A stretch of 64,000 nucleotides of DNA from Paracoccus methylovorus (GTDB lineage: Bacteria; Pseudomonadota; Alphaproteobacteria; Rhodobacterales; Rhodobacteraceae). The stretch spans positions 1,207,501-1,271,500 of the forward strand of contig NZ_CP070371.1 of assembly GCF_016919705.1 (NCBI RefSeq), read 5' to 3'. Below the pieces are notes generated by a model. That model was given only the letters and a program-made list of their open reading frames with translations. It did not search any database and had not been told where the DNA came from. The translations under genes and the position numbers were made by a program. The number at the start of each line of letters is the position of its first letter. The stretch's first letter is position 1. Shown here piece by piece: positions 9,737-18,678 of the stretch.

Positions 9737-11702
9737 GGCGCCCCGCGGATGGTCGGTCAGGTCCCGGCTGTTGATCATCGCACTGCTTCCTATGTTGATC
9801 CTGATGCCGCTGCTGATCGGGATCACCATGCAGCGCTGGCTGTGGCGCACCGACCAAATCCTTGCCGCGCGGGTGGCCAGCGACCTGACCGTGGCCCAGC
9901 AATACTTGGCGCATCTGATCGACAGCACCGGCCGGCAGGTCGCGGCCTTTGGACAATCCGCCGAATTTCGCGATCATGCCGCCGATGACATCAGCGATTT
10001 TCTGGCCGCAAACCGTCGCGAACTCGGGCTGGATTATCTGCTGCTGCTGGACGCCTCGGGCCGACCTCTGACACCCGCTGATGCGCAGCCGACACTGCCG
10101 GTCGGCACCGGCATCACGTTGCTGGATGCATCGACGCTGACCGCGCTGTCGCCGCAGTTGGCCGAGCGTGCCCGCATCCCGCTGATCGCCACCCCCGCCA
10201 GCGCACCGGATGGACGAGAGGCCGAAACCCGCGGCATGGTCATCCACACCACCAGCCCGGTTTCCCTGCCGGACGGCGATACCGCCCTGCTGGCGGGCGG
10301 CGTTTTGCTGAACAACAATACGGGCTTTACCGACCGGATCAACGAACTGGTCTATCCCACCGCCGACAGCAACATGCAGCGCGCCGTGGCCGGGGGGTTC
10401 GATCATGGCGTCACGACCCTGTTTCTGGACGATACCCGCATCGCGACCACGCTGCGCCCCTCGGGCGACACACGGGCAATCGGTACGCGCGCGTCTGCCG
10501 AGGTACGCGACCAGGTTCTGATCCAGGGCGGCAGTTGGCACGACACTGCATTCGTGGTCAGCGAATGGTATATCTCGGCCTATGAGGCCATTGCCGACAT
10601 GAACGGTGCGCGGGTCGGCATGCTCTATACCGGCATTCCGAAAGCGCCCTACGCGGCGGCGCGCAAGGTAACCTGGGCGATCACCGGAGGCGCCTTTCTG
10701 GCGGCGGTGCTGCTGGCGCTACCGCTGTTTCTGCACTGGGCGCGCGGCATCTTCCGCCCGCTGGAGGCGATGGGCCGCACGATCTCGCGCGTCGAACTGG
10801 GCGACATGAATGCGCGCACCCTGACCGCCCCGCCGCCCGGCCCGGATGAGATCCTGCGTCTTGCCCGTCATTTGGACCGGCTACTGGACCTGCTGCAACA
10901 GCGCGACCGTGACTTGCGCGGTTTGAATGCCAATCTGAACAAACGGGTCGAGGAACGCACCGCCGATCTGACCCGCGTCAACACGGCGCTGGAGGCCGCC
11001 ACCCGGCAGTTGGTCCTGTCCGAAAAGCTGGCCACCATCGGCGAGGTGACGGCCGGCGTCGCACATGAGATCAACAACCCGCTGGCCGTGATTCAGGGCA
11101 ATCTGGAAGTCGTGGGAATGGTTCTCGCCGACCACGGCGGCAATGCCGCAACCGAACTGGCGCTTATCGATGAACAGATTCGCCGTATTGGCGCACTGGT
11201 GAACCAACTGCTGCAATTCGCCCGCCCCGAGGAATTCGATCACGGCCCCGACACCGATCCGGCGCAGGTTGCCCAAGGGCTGCGGCCGCTGGTCCAGCAC
11301 CTGCTGAACGGCATCGAATTGCAGACCAATATCCACTCGACCCGACATGTGCGGATGAATATCCACGAACTGCAGCAGATCCTCGTTAACCTGGCTGTGA
11401 ACGCGATTCAGGCGATGCCGCATGGCGGAACGATTTTCCTGTCTTGCAAGGATGCGCGATCGGAAGACGGCCGTGACGGCGTTGCCCTGACCCTGCGCGA
11501 TACCGGAACGGGGATGGACAAGGCCACTCTGGCCCGCATTTTCGATCCGTTCTTCACCACGCGCGGCACCAGCGGCACGGGCCTTGGCCTGTCGATCTGC
11601 CAAACATTGGTGAACCGGCACGCGGGCAAGATGTTCGCGCAAAGCACGCCGGGACAAGGAACCGCTTTCAGCGTCTGGCTGCCCGCGGAAAGCCCGGCCT
11701 GA
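9729..11702 (+). CDS. Membrane sensor histidine kinase with large periplasmic domain
   Basis: 657 residues. A first membrane segment lies at about 12-32 (LLIIALLPMLILMPLLIGI), then a periplasmic sensor region of about 280 residues, a second segment (AITGGAFLAAVLLALPLFL), a HAMP linker and a coiled coil. The HisKA box is GEVTAGVAHEINNPLAVIQG with the phosphorylated histidine in AHEINNP. The ATPase domain shows the N box (LVNLAVNAIQAMPHGG), G1 (DTGTGM) and G2 (GTGLGLSI). The ATG at 9729 overlaps the response regulator by 8 bases, so the two are almost certainly partners. The layout resembles DctB-type kinases. The signal sensed is unknown. Confidence 0.88.
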   Translation: MAKAPRGWSVRSRLLIIALLPMLILMPLLIGITMQRWLWRTDQILAARVASDLTVAQQYLAHLIDSTGRQVAAFGQSAEFRDHAADDISDFLAANRRELGLDYLLLLDASGRPLTPADAQPTLPVGTGITLLDASTLTALSPQLAERARIPLIATPASAPDGREAETRGMVIHTTSPVSLPDGDTALLAGGVLLNNNTGFTDRINELVYPTADSNMQRAVAGGFDHGVTTLFLDDTRIATTLRPSGDTRAIGTRASAEVRDQVLIQGGSWHDTAFVVSEWYISAYEAIADMNGARVGMLYTGIPKAPYAAARKVTWAITGGAFLAAVLLALPLFLHWARGIFRPLEAMGRTISRVELGDMNARTLTAPPPGPDEILRLARHLDRLLDLLQQRDRDLRGLNANLNKRVEERTADLTRVNTALEAATRQLVLSEKLATIGEVTAGVAHEINNPLAVIQGNLEVVGMVLADHGGNAATELALIDEQIRRIGALVNQLLQFARPEEFDHGPDTDPAQVAQGLRPLVQHLLNGIELQTNIHSTRHVRMNIHELQQILVNLAVNAIQAMPHGGTIFLSCKDARSEDGRDGVALTLRDTGTGMDKATLARIFDPFFTTRGTSGTGLGLSICQTLVNRHAGKMFAQSTPGQGTAFSVWLPAESPA

Positions 11703-11858
11703 CCCAAGGCAATCCTCTATCCAAAAGACCAACCACGCGCGGCTTGGGGACTAGTGCAACCGTCAAGGCAAAGCTGGAACAAAGTTTGCCCAACCTCTCC
11801 GTTGGGTTGGACAACAAGGCTTAGCAATCAACTGTAAAGAAATAGGAAAGTTATGAAG

Positions 11859-11933
11859 TGGCAGCCCGTAGGGGAGTCGAACCCCTCTTTTCAGGTTGAA
11901 AACCTGACGTCCTAACCGATAGACGAACGGGCC
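11859..11933 (-). tRNA. tRNA-Glu (anticodon TTC)
   Basis: The reverse strand folds as a 75-base tRNA including encoded CCA. The acceptor stem is GGCCCGT with ACGGGCT (a G-U first pair), the anticodon stem-loop is TCAGG-TTTTCAA-CCTGA, and the T-loop is GGTTCGACTCC. Anticodon TTC reads Glu GAA/GAG. It stands alone between the kinase gene and the efflux pump gene. Confidence 0.97.
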
Positions 11934-12059
11934 ACGCCTGCGCCCGCGCTATGGCCGGCAACACGGGCGCTCTTTAGGCCAGCTTGCGCGGCTGTGCAAG
12001 AGGTCCCGGCGCATTCCGCTGTGGGTAACTCGAACACACTCGAAAGTACGCAGCAGGTT

Positions 12060-13274
12060 TCACGCCTCGCGCACGTAACGCATCAGAATCAACGCCAAAC
12101 CCGAGCAGACCAGAGTCGCCAGAACGATCGGCCGGGCGCTGCCGTCATATAGCAGCCCGATCGGCGCAGCGATCAACACAGCGCCCAGCGTGGAAAGCGC
12201 ACCCACGACCGAGGCCGCCATCCCCGCCACATGCCCCATGCGCTGCAAGGCCATGGCATTCAGGTTGCCGAATGTGACTCCGGCCATGAAGAACACACTG
12301 ACCGCCCAGACAAAGAAGAACGGAAAGCGCAGGGCCTCGGGCAGCAGGTCGCAAAACACCAGAATCGTCATTACGCCCGAGACCACGACCTGCATGCCAT
12401 AGGCCCAACCCACGATCTTCCGCATGCCCAGCCGCACGACATAGCGCGCGTTCAGCACCGTTCCGGTGCCCGACAGCAACGCCATCGCGGCAAACCAGGC
12501 GGGAAAGCTTTCGCCCTTGTCATAAGTATCCGCAAAAAGCTGCTGGGCGGAACTCAGCAGGGCGAACATCTGTCCAAAGCCCAGCGTCATCACCAGCGTC
12601 ACCAATTGCACCTGGGCATTACTCAACACCTCGCGCGCCGCAGCGGCCATGCTGCGCAGGTTCAGCGGCCTGCGTGCTTCGACGGGCAGCGTCTCGGGAC
12701 GGCGCAGGTTCAGCCAGAGGCTGCCGATCAACGCCAGCACGACGAAAGAGCCGAACACCCCGCGCCAGCCGACGAAATGGATGATCACCGCGCCGATCGA
12801 AGGCGCCACCGCCGGCACGAGGATAAAGATCATCATGACGAAGCTGGTGATCCGCGCCATCTCGCGCCCCTGATACAGATCGCGCACCATGGCCAGCGCA
12901 ACGATGCGCGGCGCCGCAGCACCTAAGCCCTGCACAAACCGCGCCGCCAGCAGCAACTCCAGCGAATCGGCAAAGATCGCGGCGACGGCGGCAACGGCGT
13001 AAAGCGCGAAACCTGCGGTGATGACCGGTTTGCGACCCAAGGCATCGGAAAGCGGGCCGCTGACCAGCAGACCCAGTCCCAGCCCGCCCACAAACGAGGT
13101 CAGCACGAGTTGCGCGCGGTTGATGTTGTCCGGCGTCAGGGTGGCGGCGATCTCGGGCAGTGCCGGCAGCATCGAATCGATTGAAAAGGCGATGACGGCA
13201 AAGATCAGCGCCAGCATCGCGATGAATTCCGGCAAGGATTGCTTGCGGATCGGTCGAACAATCGGATCGGGCAT
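12060..13274 (-). CDS. MFS multidrug efflux transporter, Bcr/CflA family
   Basis: 404 residues from the ATG at 13274 (GGAAAA upstream); an in-frame TTG at 13298 is the alternative. Twelve hydrophobic segments can be counted. The N-terminus has the Bcr/CflA signature around the first helix (FSIDSMLPALPEIA) and the loop-2/3 motif GPLSDALGRKPVI. Known members are proton-driven exporters of bicyclomycin, chloramphenicol or sulfonamides. Substrate cannot be told from sequence. It is a single gene, divergent from the DUF1489 gene. Confidence 0.88.
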   Translation of the reverse strand: MPDPIVRPIRKQSLPEFIAMLALIFAVIAFSIDSMLPALPEIAATLTPDNINRAQLVLTSFVGGLGLGLLVSGPLSDALGRKPVITAGFALYAVAAVAAIFADSLELLLAARFVQGLGAAAPRIVALAMVRDLYQGREMARITSFVMMIFILVPAVAPSIGAVIIHFVGWRGVFGSFVVLALIGSLWLNLRRPETLPVEARRPLNLRSMAAAAREVLSNAQVQLVTLVMTLGFGQMFALLSSAQQLFADTYDKGESFPAWFAAMALLSGTGTVLNARYVVRLGMRKIVGWAYGMQVVVSGVMTILVFCDLLPEALRFPFFFVWAVSVFFMAGVTFGNLNAMALQRMGHVAGMAASVVGALSTLGAVLIAAPIGLLYDGSARPIVLATLVCSGLALILMRYVREA

Positions 13275-13374
13275 GATGTTTTCCAAAAAATCTGACAACC
13301 GGGCGTAACGCCGCAGGCCCCCTGGTTCAAGGCCAGCCGGTTGCGCTCGCCCGCAGCCCGGCTATATCTGGCGC

Positions 13375-13797
13375 ATGAGCGCGTCCCTGAACCTGATGAA
13401 ACTCTGTGTCGGCTGCGATGATCCGGCCGAACTCGCCGCCTGGCAGAAGCAACGCTTCAGCGGCGGCCCTGCCCGCCATGTCACCCGCATGTGGCCAAAG
13501 CGCGAGGCCGAGTTGCTGGACGGTGGTTCGATCTATTGGGTGTTCAAGGGCGTGATGCAGGCCCGTCAGCGCGTTCTGGAGTTGCAAGAGACGATAGGTG
13601 AGGACGGCATACGCCGCTGCGCCCTGATCCTCGACCCCGAACTGGTGCGCGTCGCCGGTGTGCCGCGCCGTCCGTTTCAGGGCTGGCGCTACTTGCCCGG
13701 CAGCGAGGCCCCACCCGACCTGCCCGCAGGCCGCGAGGATGAACCTAGCCTACCGCCCGAAATCGCCCGGGCACTGGCCGAGATGGGTCTGCGCTGA
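13375..13797 (+). CDS. DUF1489 family protein
   Basis: 140 residues, the usual size for this alphaproteobacterial family of unknown function. Recognisable stretches are LNLMKLCVGCDD near the N-terminus, HVTRMWPKREAELLDGGSIYWV in the middle, and RRPFQGWRYL toward the end. It has no signal peptide or membrane segment, so it is probably cytoplasmic. It is divergent from the Bcr/CflA pump. It is the last core-type gene before the accessory region starting near 13.8 kb. Confidence 0.85.
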   Translation: MSASLNLMKLCVGCDDPAELAAWQKQRFSGGPARHVTRMWPKREAELLDGGSIYWVFKGVMQARQRVLELQETIGEDGIRRCALILDPELVRVAGVPRRPFQGWRYLPGSEAPPDLPAGREDEPSLPPEIARALAEMGLR

Positions 13798-14448
13798 AGC
13801 GATTTTTGAGGAAAGTCTGGAGCGGGCTAAGTCCTCCAATCAACCTCAAACTCTTCAAATTTCCAGCATTTATCCTATGATCAAAATGATGCGCAAAATG
13901 ATGATCAATTCTTGACCCACTTAATACCTCTGACCAAGACCGTCCACGCAGGGGTAGACGGGTATCGTCAAGAACACTGGTACTGACGAATTTGGTCTGG
14001 CGGTGGTTCGCGGCAGTCCGCTATGCGGGACGAAGCCGACGTTCGCTACCCAAGCGCGATATATGCTGGCGAAGCGAGATAGCCGGGCGACTGGGCGGGA
14101 AAGCTGATCCTCCCCCCTGCGGCAGGGCATCTGGCCGAAGCAGTCGCTCGCAGGGCGAGGCGAGGTTGAGGACAGCAGCTTTCGCTGATGCATGAAGGGC
14201 GGCTTCAGAAATCGGCCCACAGATCCTTGGACATCGCCTTTGGGCCGAAATCGGTCTCCTCGACGATCGGCAATCGCCCCACTCGGAGCCGATAGAATGT
14301 CGAGCGAGGGTAATCAGCGCTGAGCAAGGTGACCGCTTCCTCCGCCGGCAGCACGGGTGAGCATCGGTGTGCGCGATTGCCTCGGACACCTTTTCGTATA
14401 GAATGCAGCAAGCCGAGGTCATCAAAAGACACGAAGGATTACATACAC
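13798..14448. other. Gap with no gene I can support
   Basis: About 650 bases. A 75-residue minus-strand frame at 14205-14432 (containing STFYRLRVGRLPIVEETD) has a faint look of a small DNA-binding protein or a broken gene. I recognise no family and no ribosome site, so it is not called. The rest looks like eroded mobile-element or intergenic DNA and marks the left edge of the accessory mosaic. Confidence 0.3.
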
Positions 14449-15567
14449 ATGCTTTATCTGGATACACCGACCGCACGCGACCTGTCCGCGCTGAACGAAG
14501 CGCGCGACGATGTCTGCGTATCAATCTATCTGCCGACGACACCGCTCACCCAGGATATCCAGAAGGCGCGCATCAAGCTTGCGAACCTGAGCAGGGAAGC
14601 CGTCAGGCAGCTGGAGGACGCGGGAACGGACAAGCGACGGCTGGCCGCGCTGCAGGAGCATCTGGATGATCTCGCCGACGACGACGAGTTCTGGAGGTTT
14701 CAGGCCCACAGCCTCGCCGTCTTCGCCACCCCGGATTCGCTGCGCACCTACCGGTTAGCCAACAAGCTCGGGCAGATCATTGAGGTCTCGGACCGCTTCC
14801 ACCTGAAGCCGCTGATCCGCGCTATCACCTTCCCGCACGCCGCCAATGTTCTGGCGATTTCAGAAAACGCGGTGCGCCTGGTCGAGGTCTCGCCCGACCT
14901 TCCGGCAACCACTGTGAAGGTGCCCGATCTTCCGAAGGACGCGGCCAGCGCCGTCGGCAAATCCACCATCAACGACCGCTCGCCGAGCGGCCGCATCACC
15001 GGCAGCGAGGGACAGAAGGTGCGGCTGGCGCAATATGTGCGCAAGGTGGACGCAGCGCTTCGCCCGATCCTGGCAGGCAGCGACGTGCCCCTCATCCTCG
15101 CCGCAACGCAGCCCGTCGAGGCGATCTTCCGTTCGGTCAGTTCGATCCCCGCGCTGCCGCAAGCCATCACGGGTAGCCACGACAGGACCAGCGACGCCGA
15201 TCTTGCAAAGGCCGCGCGGTCGATCCTCGACGCCCACTACGAGGAACAGATCGCGGATTTCTGCGCGCTGTTCGATATCCGCAAAGGGCAGCGCCGCACG
15301 ACCACCGACATTTCGGATGCGGCCCAAGCGGCAACCTTCGGCAATATCGACCGGCTTCTGGTCGATATCGAAGAGGTGGTGGATGGCATGATCGACGAAG
15401 AGACCGGCGCAGTCACCTTCGACGAGACAGGCGATGCAGGCAACTACGGTGTCGTGGACGAGATCGCCGGTCGGGCGTTGCGTACGGGTGCCAGGGTGCT
15501 GGGCGTCCGCAAGAACGACATCCCTGGCGGAAAACCCCTGGCGGCCATCCTGCGCAGCCCGCTCTGA
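14449..15567 (+). CDS. baeRF-type protein (archaeo-eukaryotic release-factor-like domain)
   Basis: 372 residues from the ATG at 14449, preceded by AAGGA. The N-terminus (LDTPTARDLSALNEARDDVCVSIYLPTTP) matches the start of bacterial eRF1-like family 11 proteins. The middle holds the conserved (E)NAVRLVEVSPDLP-like strand. The C-terminal part resembles the L7Ae/eRF1 domain 3 fold (RLLVDIEEVVDGMIDEETG, then VVDEIAGRALRTGARVLGV). This family is proposed to act on stalled ribosomes or RNA, mostly from comparative genomics. It stands alone in the mosaic, with a terminator hairpin about 140 bases downstream. Family assignment is from memory of the pattern. Confidence 0.65.
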   Translation: MLYLDTPTARDLSALNEARDDVCVSIYLPTTPLTQDIQKARIKLANLSREAVRQLEDAGTDKRRLAALQEHLDDLADDDEFWRFQAHSLAVFATPDSLRTYRLANKLGQIIEVSDRFHLKPLIRAITFPHAANVLAISENAVRLVEVSPDLPATTVKVPDLPKDAASAVGKSTINDRSPSGRITGSEGQKVRLAQYVRKVDAALRPILAGSDVPLILAATQPVEAIFRSVSSIPALPQAITGSHDRTSDADLAKAARSILDAHYEEQIADFCALFDIRKGQRRTTTDISDAAQAATFGNIDRLLVDIEEVVDGMIDEETGAVTFDETGDAGNYGVVDEIAGRALRTGARVLGVRKNDIPGGKPLAAILRSPL

Positions 15568-15707
15568 TCGTTCGGCTGGGGTCGATATAGCCGAAATGAT
15601 GAGCCGGGCGTCCAGCCAGGCAACGGTGATCGGCATGCTCGGCATCTTCGCCGGCAGGAATGTCGCGCCGCTTTCGGTTTCGCTGGCGGTCGCCGGTGAT
15701 GCTTGAG

Positions 15708-15727
15708 CCGGAGCGCAACTGCTCCGG
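15708..15727 (+). terminator. Hairpin terminator after the baeRF-type gene
   Basis: Stem CCGGAGC, loop GCAACT, stem GCTCCGG, then TCTTCTGG. The stem is perfect (7 bp) but the T tract is weak. It lies about 140 bases after the stop. Confidence 0.5.
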
Positions 15728-16085
15728 TCTTCTGGTCTGGCCGGAAAACTGACCGGACTGATTTGACATGCGGACGGTAAGCTTTACCCGCATCGTCACT
15801 TTATCAGGCCAATCATGCTGATGGACGCGCGACCGGCCGCTATCGCGAGTGCAGCATCAGCCCGATGAACGCCGGGACTGGGCTGCTACTTGATGCTGCA
15901 TTTGCACGATTCATAGCTACGGCGTCTTGTGATTAAGCGTCCGCAGTGGGCTTTTGCGTCGATCCGGGCCTTCACCTTTTTGCCTTGGCCGGCCAGACTG
16001 CGAAGGCAGATATGCGGGACATAGCAGTCCTTTACAACTCGTCTTCCAGGTGGAAAATTGCCATTTTCCACTATGGTGCCAAGGC
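15728..16085. other. Gap with no gene I can support
   Basis: Roughly 360 bases upstream of the glycosyltransferase. I see no family, tRNA or clear promoter. Base composition is mixed and it is probably intergenic mosaic DNA. Confidence 0.3.
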
Positions 16086-16892
16086 ATGCGTCTGTCCGCA
16101 ACAATCAACTTCTTCGATGGCGGGGAACTGTTGCTTCCCATGCTTAGGAACATCAGGCCGGTTGCCGATCATATCTCTATTGTCACGCAGGAGGTCTCGA
16201 ACTTCGGCAACAGAATGTCACCGTTTTCGATCCGGGCCGTTGACGAGGCCAGCAGGCTCGGCCTTGCTGACGACGTGCTTGCCTATGTGCCAGACCTGAA
16301 CCTGAAGGGCGGGCGGAACGAATTCTTAAAGCGCAGAGCAGGCATCGAATGCGCCCGCTTGGCCGGGGCAGATCACGTGATATTCTGTGATGTGGATGAA
16401 TTTTACGAGACTAACTTGCTGGCATCTGCGAAAGAATTCATCGCCGCAAATCAGATCGACTTTTCGACTGCAAGGATCTGCAGTTACTATGTTAAGCCGA
16501 CATGGAGGCTCACCGCCATCAATGGCGCTTCAGCGACCGAGGACCTGGTGCCATTCATCTGTCGGCTAACCGACGCCACATCGCATGAATTCGACGGCTG
16601 GTATCCGGTCGGGCCTGTCGATCCGACCCGCAGGATACACCTTTCGCCCGGGAAACATTACATCTTTCCCGCCGCAGATATCATAATGCACCACATGACC
16701 GGCATCCGGTGGAATATCGAAGAGAAGCTGACAAACTCTTCGCACAATGACTCTTCGTCCAGCATCGCACGGCAACGCTTCCAATACGCGCACGCAGACA
16801 GGCTGGTCCCAGGGCGGAACCTTTTGGATGACGGGACTATGATTCATATTGAGCCGGTCAAGGATATCTTCGGGCTGACAGAACAACTCTAA
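16086..16892 (+). CDS. Glycosyltransferase-like protein (GT-A fold, DxD-type)
   Basis: 268 residues from the ATG at 16086 (weak AAGG just upstream; the frame opens at 15954). The acidic motif VIFCDVDEFYETN at about residue 100 is the metal/nucleotide-sugar site of GT-A enzymes. The N-terminal strand-loop (ATINFFDGGELLLPMLRNI...HISIVTQEVSN) suits the same fold. There are no membrane segments. It probably adds a sugar to a surface polysaccharide or protein. Composition is less GC-rich than the core genes. It ends convergent with the repeat-bearing outer-membrane gene. Confidence 0.6.
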   Translation: MRLSATINFFDGGELLLPMLRNIRPVADHISIVTQEVSNFGNRMSPFSIRAVDEASRLGLADDVLAYVPDLNLKGGRNEFLKRRAGIECARLAGADHVIFCDVDEFYETNLLASAKEFIAANQIDFSTARICSYYVKPTWRLTAINGASATEDLVPFICRLTDATSHEFDGWYPVGPVDPTRRIHLSPGKHYIFPAADIIMHHMTGIRWNIEEKLTNSSHNDSSSSIARQRFQYAHADRLVPGRNLLDDGTMIHIEPVKDIFGLTEQL

Positions 16893-17053
16893 ACTTGTTC
16901 GTTCATGGCTCTTCCCAAAATGTCTGAGAAAGTATCCAGCTTGATAGCGGCTTGCATCGCCGAAAAGGTCCTGTGCAGAAAGGTCCCCCGAGTAGGGGAT
17001 AGCAATGACGGCGCAGCACCCCAGAGCGGTTGGCAGCGCCGTCACTTCGACGG

Positions 17054-18304
17054 TCAGAACCTGATCGCCGCCCGGAGGCCAACCATGTTGCCGTCCGCTT
17101 CGTATCGGTAAATGCTATCCATGCCGCTGATCTCGCCAATGTCATAGCGGGTGTATTTGGCGCCGATGATCACCCGATCGGTAACGGCATAATCCAGCCC
17201 GAGCGCGACGGTCGTAGCGCTCTGATCCAGCACGTTGGCATAACCCACCGCGATATACGGGAGGGCACGTTTGATCGCGTATCCCGCCTGGAGTTCAGCG
17301 CCGTAGGTATCTTTACCGAATTTCGCCGGACTTTCGAGCTCTGCAAGGTTGAACTCGTTGGCATTGTTCCTGCCGTAATGGACTTCGACACCACCGACAA
17401 AGTTGTTTTTCCATTGGTAGCGATAGCCGGCAAACAGGCCATAGCTATTGCCGTCCCGGCTGAAGCTGTCGGTGAGCTGTTCGGTCCAGGCCTCACGGAC
17501 AACCTCGGTCCAGGCTTCCTTGACCACGACTGTCCTTGCGGGCTTGAGCACCTCAGTTCGGGCTTGTTGAACCACGACGGTCTCGGTGATTTCCTCAACC
17601 GAAGCTTCTTGCACCACGACAGTTTCGGTGATGGTTTCAGTCCAGGCGTCTTTGACCACGACTTCCTTTTCAGGAGAGATCACTTCAACCCAAGCATTTT
17701 GAACTACCCGTTCTTCATAGATAGGTCGATTTTCAATAACCGGAACTTCTTCATAAACCGGGACGTGGCGCCAACCAGTTTGGTGGTTTTCATCTCGTTG
17801 TTTTTCGCCATTTTCGTCTCGGTATACATCCTCTCTAATCAGAACGGTCTCAGTTCCTATTTGAACCTCTTCCGAACCTATTTTTACCTTTTCCTTTATT
17901 TCTGGATGTTCTTTTATTACAGCGGGAACTTTCTCAACGACTGCCGGATGGACAATCTCCTGGACAACTCTCTCCTCTGTAACTTCAGGGTGCTCAATAA
18001 CATCAACAACCCGTTCCTCAGTAATTTCAGGATGTTCAATAACTTCAGCAGGAATTTCCTCAGTGACCGCTTCGTGCTCGACCGTAATGGCCTCATGGCG
18101 GATTTCACCGGTAGATTTCATATCTATTTTGGTGTTCCCGATATAAGCTCCAAGGTAAGGACCAGTCCAACTGAACGCCGGGTTAGCGACTTCCACAAAC
18201 GTATTAATCTGCGGTTGAATCACCGGGGCGACATATCCACCTGAGGATGCGGGCGATGCAAGAAATGTGGTTACAGCAAAGCCCAGAGCGACACGCTTGC
18301 TCAT
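17054..18304 (-). CDS. Outer-membrane beta-barrel protein with a 214-residue repeat insert
   Basis: 416 residues; the ATG at 18304 has GGAG five bases upstream. Residues 1-21 look like a signal peptide (MSKRVALGFAVTTFLASPASS). Residues 43-60 (AFSWTGPYLGAYIGNTKI) look like the first strand of a small porin-like barrel. Residues about 65-278 are an insert of Val/Glu/Pro-rich repeats. The barrel resumes at about 287 (SYGLFAGYRYQWKNNFVGGVEVHYG) and continues to the C-terminus with alternating strands and a terminal phenylalanine, the usual outer-membrane sorting signal. The insert would therefore sit in the first surface loop. Function is unknown; adhesion, shielding or phage interaction are possibilities only. 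Confidence 0.75.
   Translation of the reverse strand: MSKRVALGFAVTTFLASPASSGGYVAPVIQPQINTFVEVANPAFSWTGPYLGAYIGNTKIDMKSTGEIRHEAITVEHEAVTEEIPAEVIEHPEITEERVVDVIEHPEVTEERVVQEIVHPAVVEKVPAVIKEHPEIKEKVKIGSEEVQIGTETVLIREDVYRDENGEKQRDENHQTGWRHVPVYEEVPVIENRPIYEERVVQNAWVEVISPEKEVVVKDAWTETITETVVVQEASVEEITETVVVQQARTEVLKPARTVVVKEAWTEVVREAWTEQLTDSFSRDGNSYGLFAGYRYQWKNNFVGGVEVHYGRNNANEFNLAELESPAKFGKDTYGAELQAGYAIKRALPYIAVGYANVLDQSATTVALGLDYAVTDRVIIGAKYTRYDIGEISGMDSIYRYEADGNMVGLRAAIRF
17471..18112 (-). repeat. Degenerate amino-acid repeats in the outer-membrane protein
   Basis: Two repeat types follow each other. Type 1 (about residues 78-140) has units like EVIEHPEITEERVV, DVIEHPEVTEERVV and AVIKEHPEIKEKV. 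A linker rich in charged residues and proline follows. Type 2 (about residues 200-276) has units such as VVVKDAWTETITET, VVVQEASVEEITET and VVVKEAWTEVVREAWTE. Unit length is about 12-16 residues. The DNA is also more AT-rich than the flanking barrel. Confidence 0.75.
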
Positions 18305-18633
18305 CTCGTCTCCAATTATTTACTCGTTAACTTTTCCCTTAAAACAAGCGGTTCAGATTCTTTGCAACCTGTCTATTTGTACTGTTTTTGATAATGTCCC
18401 ATAGATTATGGAACGTCGGCATCATAAATGCCCCAACCGGAGGGTGGGAAGGGGGCATATTACCGACTTTCAACTTACGAGTAGGTGCAACGTCGGAAAT
18501 CCGATAGCGAGTCTGGGAGCACCGGCCTTGCACAACGCTTCGGTCAGCTTGGCAACCACGACGCAGGTAAGATCGCTGCCTTGTCCGCTGCCGCATAGGG
18601 TGGAACACAGATCGGCTGCCACGACTAATGGAA

Positions 18634-18654
18634 AAGGGGCCTCACCGGCCCCTT
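18634..18654 (-). terminator. Rho-independent terminator of the Hint-domain gene
   Basis: Perfect 8-bp stem AAGGGGCC/GGCCCCTT with a 5-base loop. In the direction of the Hint gene the right arm runs into TTTT. It lies 24 bases after the stop codon at 18679. Confidence 0.8.
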
Positions 18655-18678
18655 CCACATACGTCAAGCAAATTGCGA

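Noticed and set aside
17471..18112. Repeat tract considered as a CRISPR array
   Set aside because: Units are degenerate, coding, without spacers of constant length, and inside a barrel protein.
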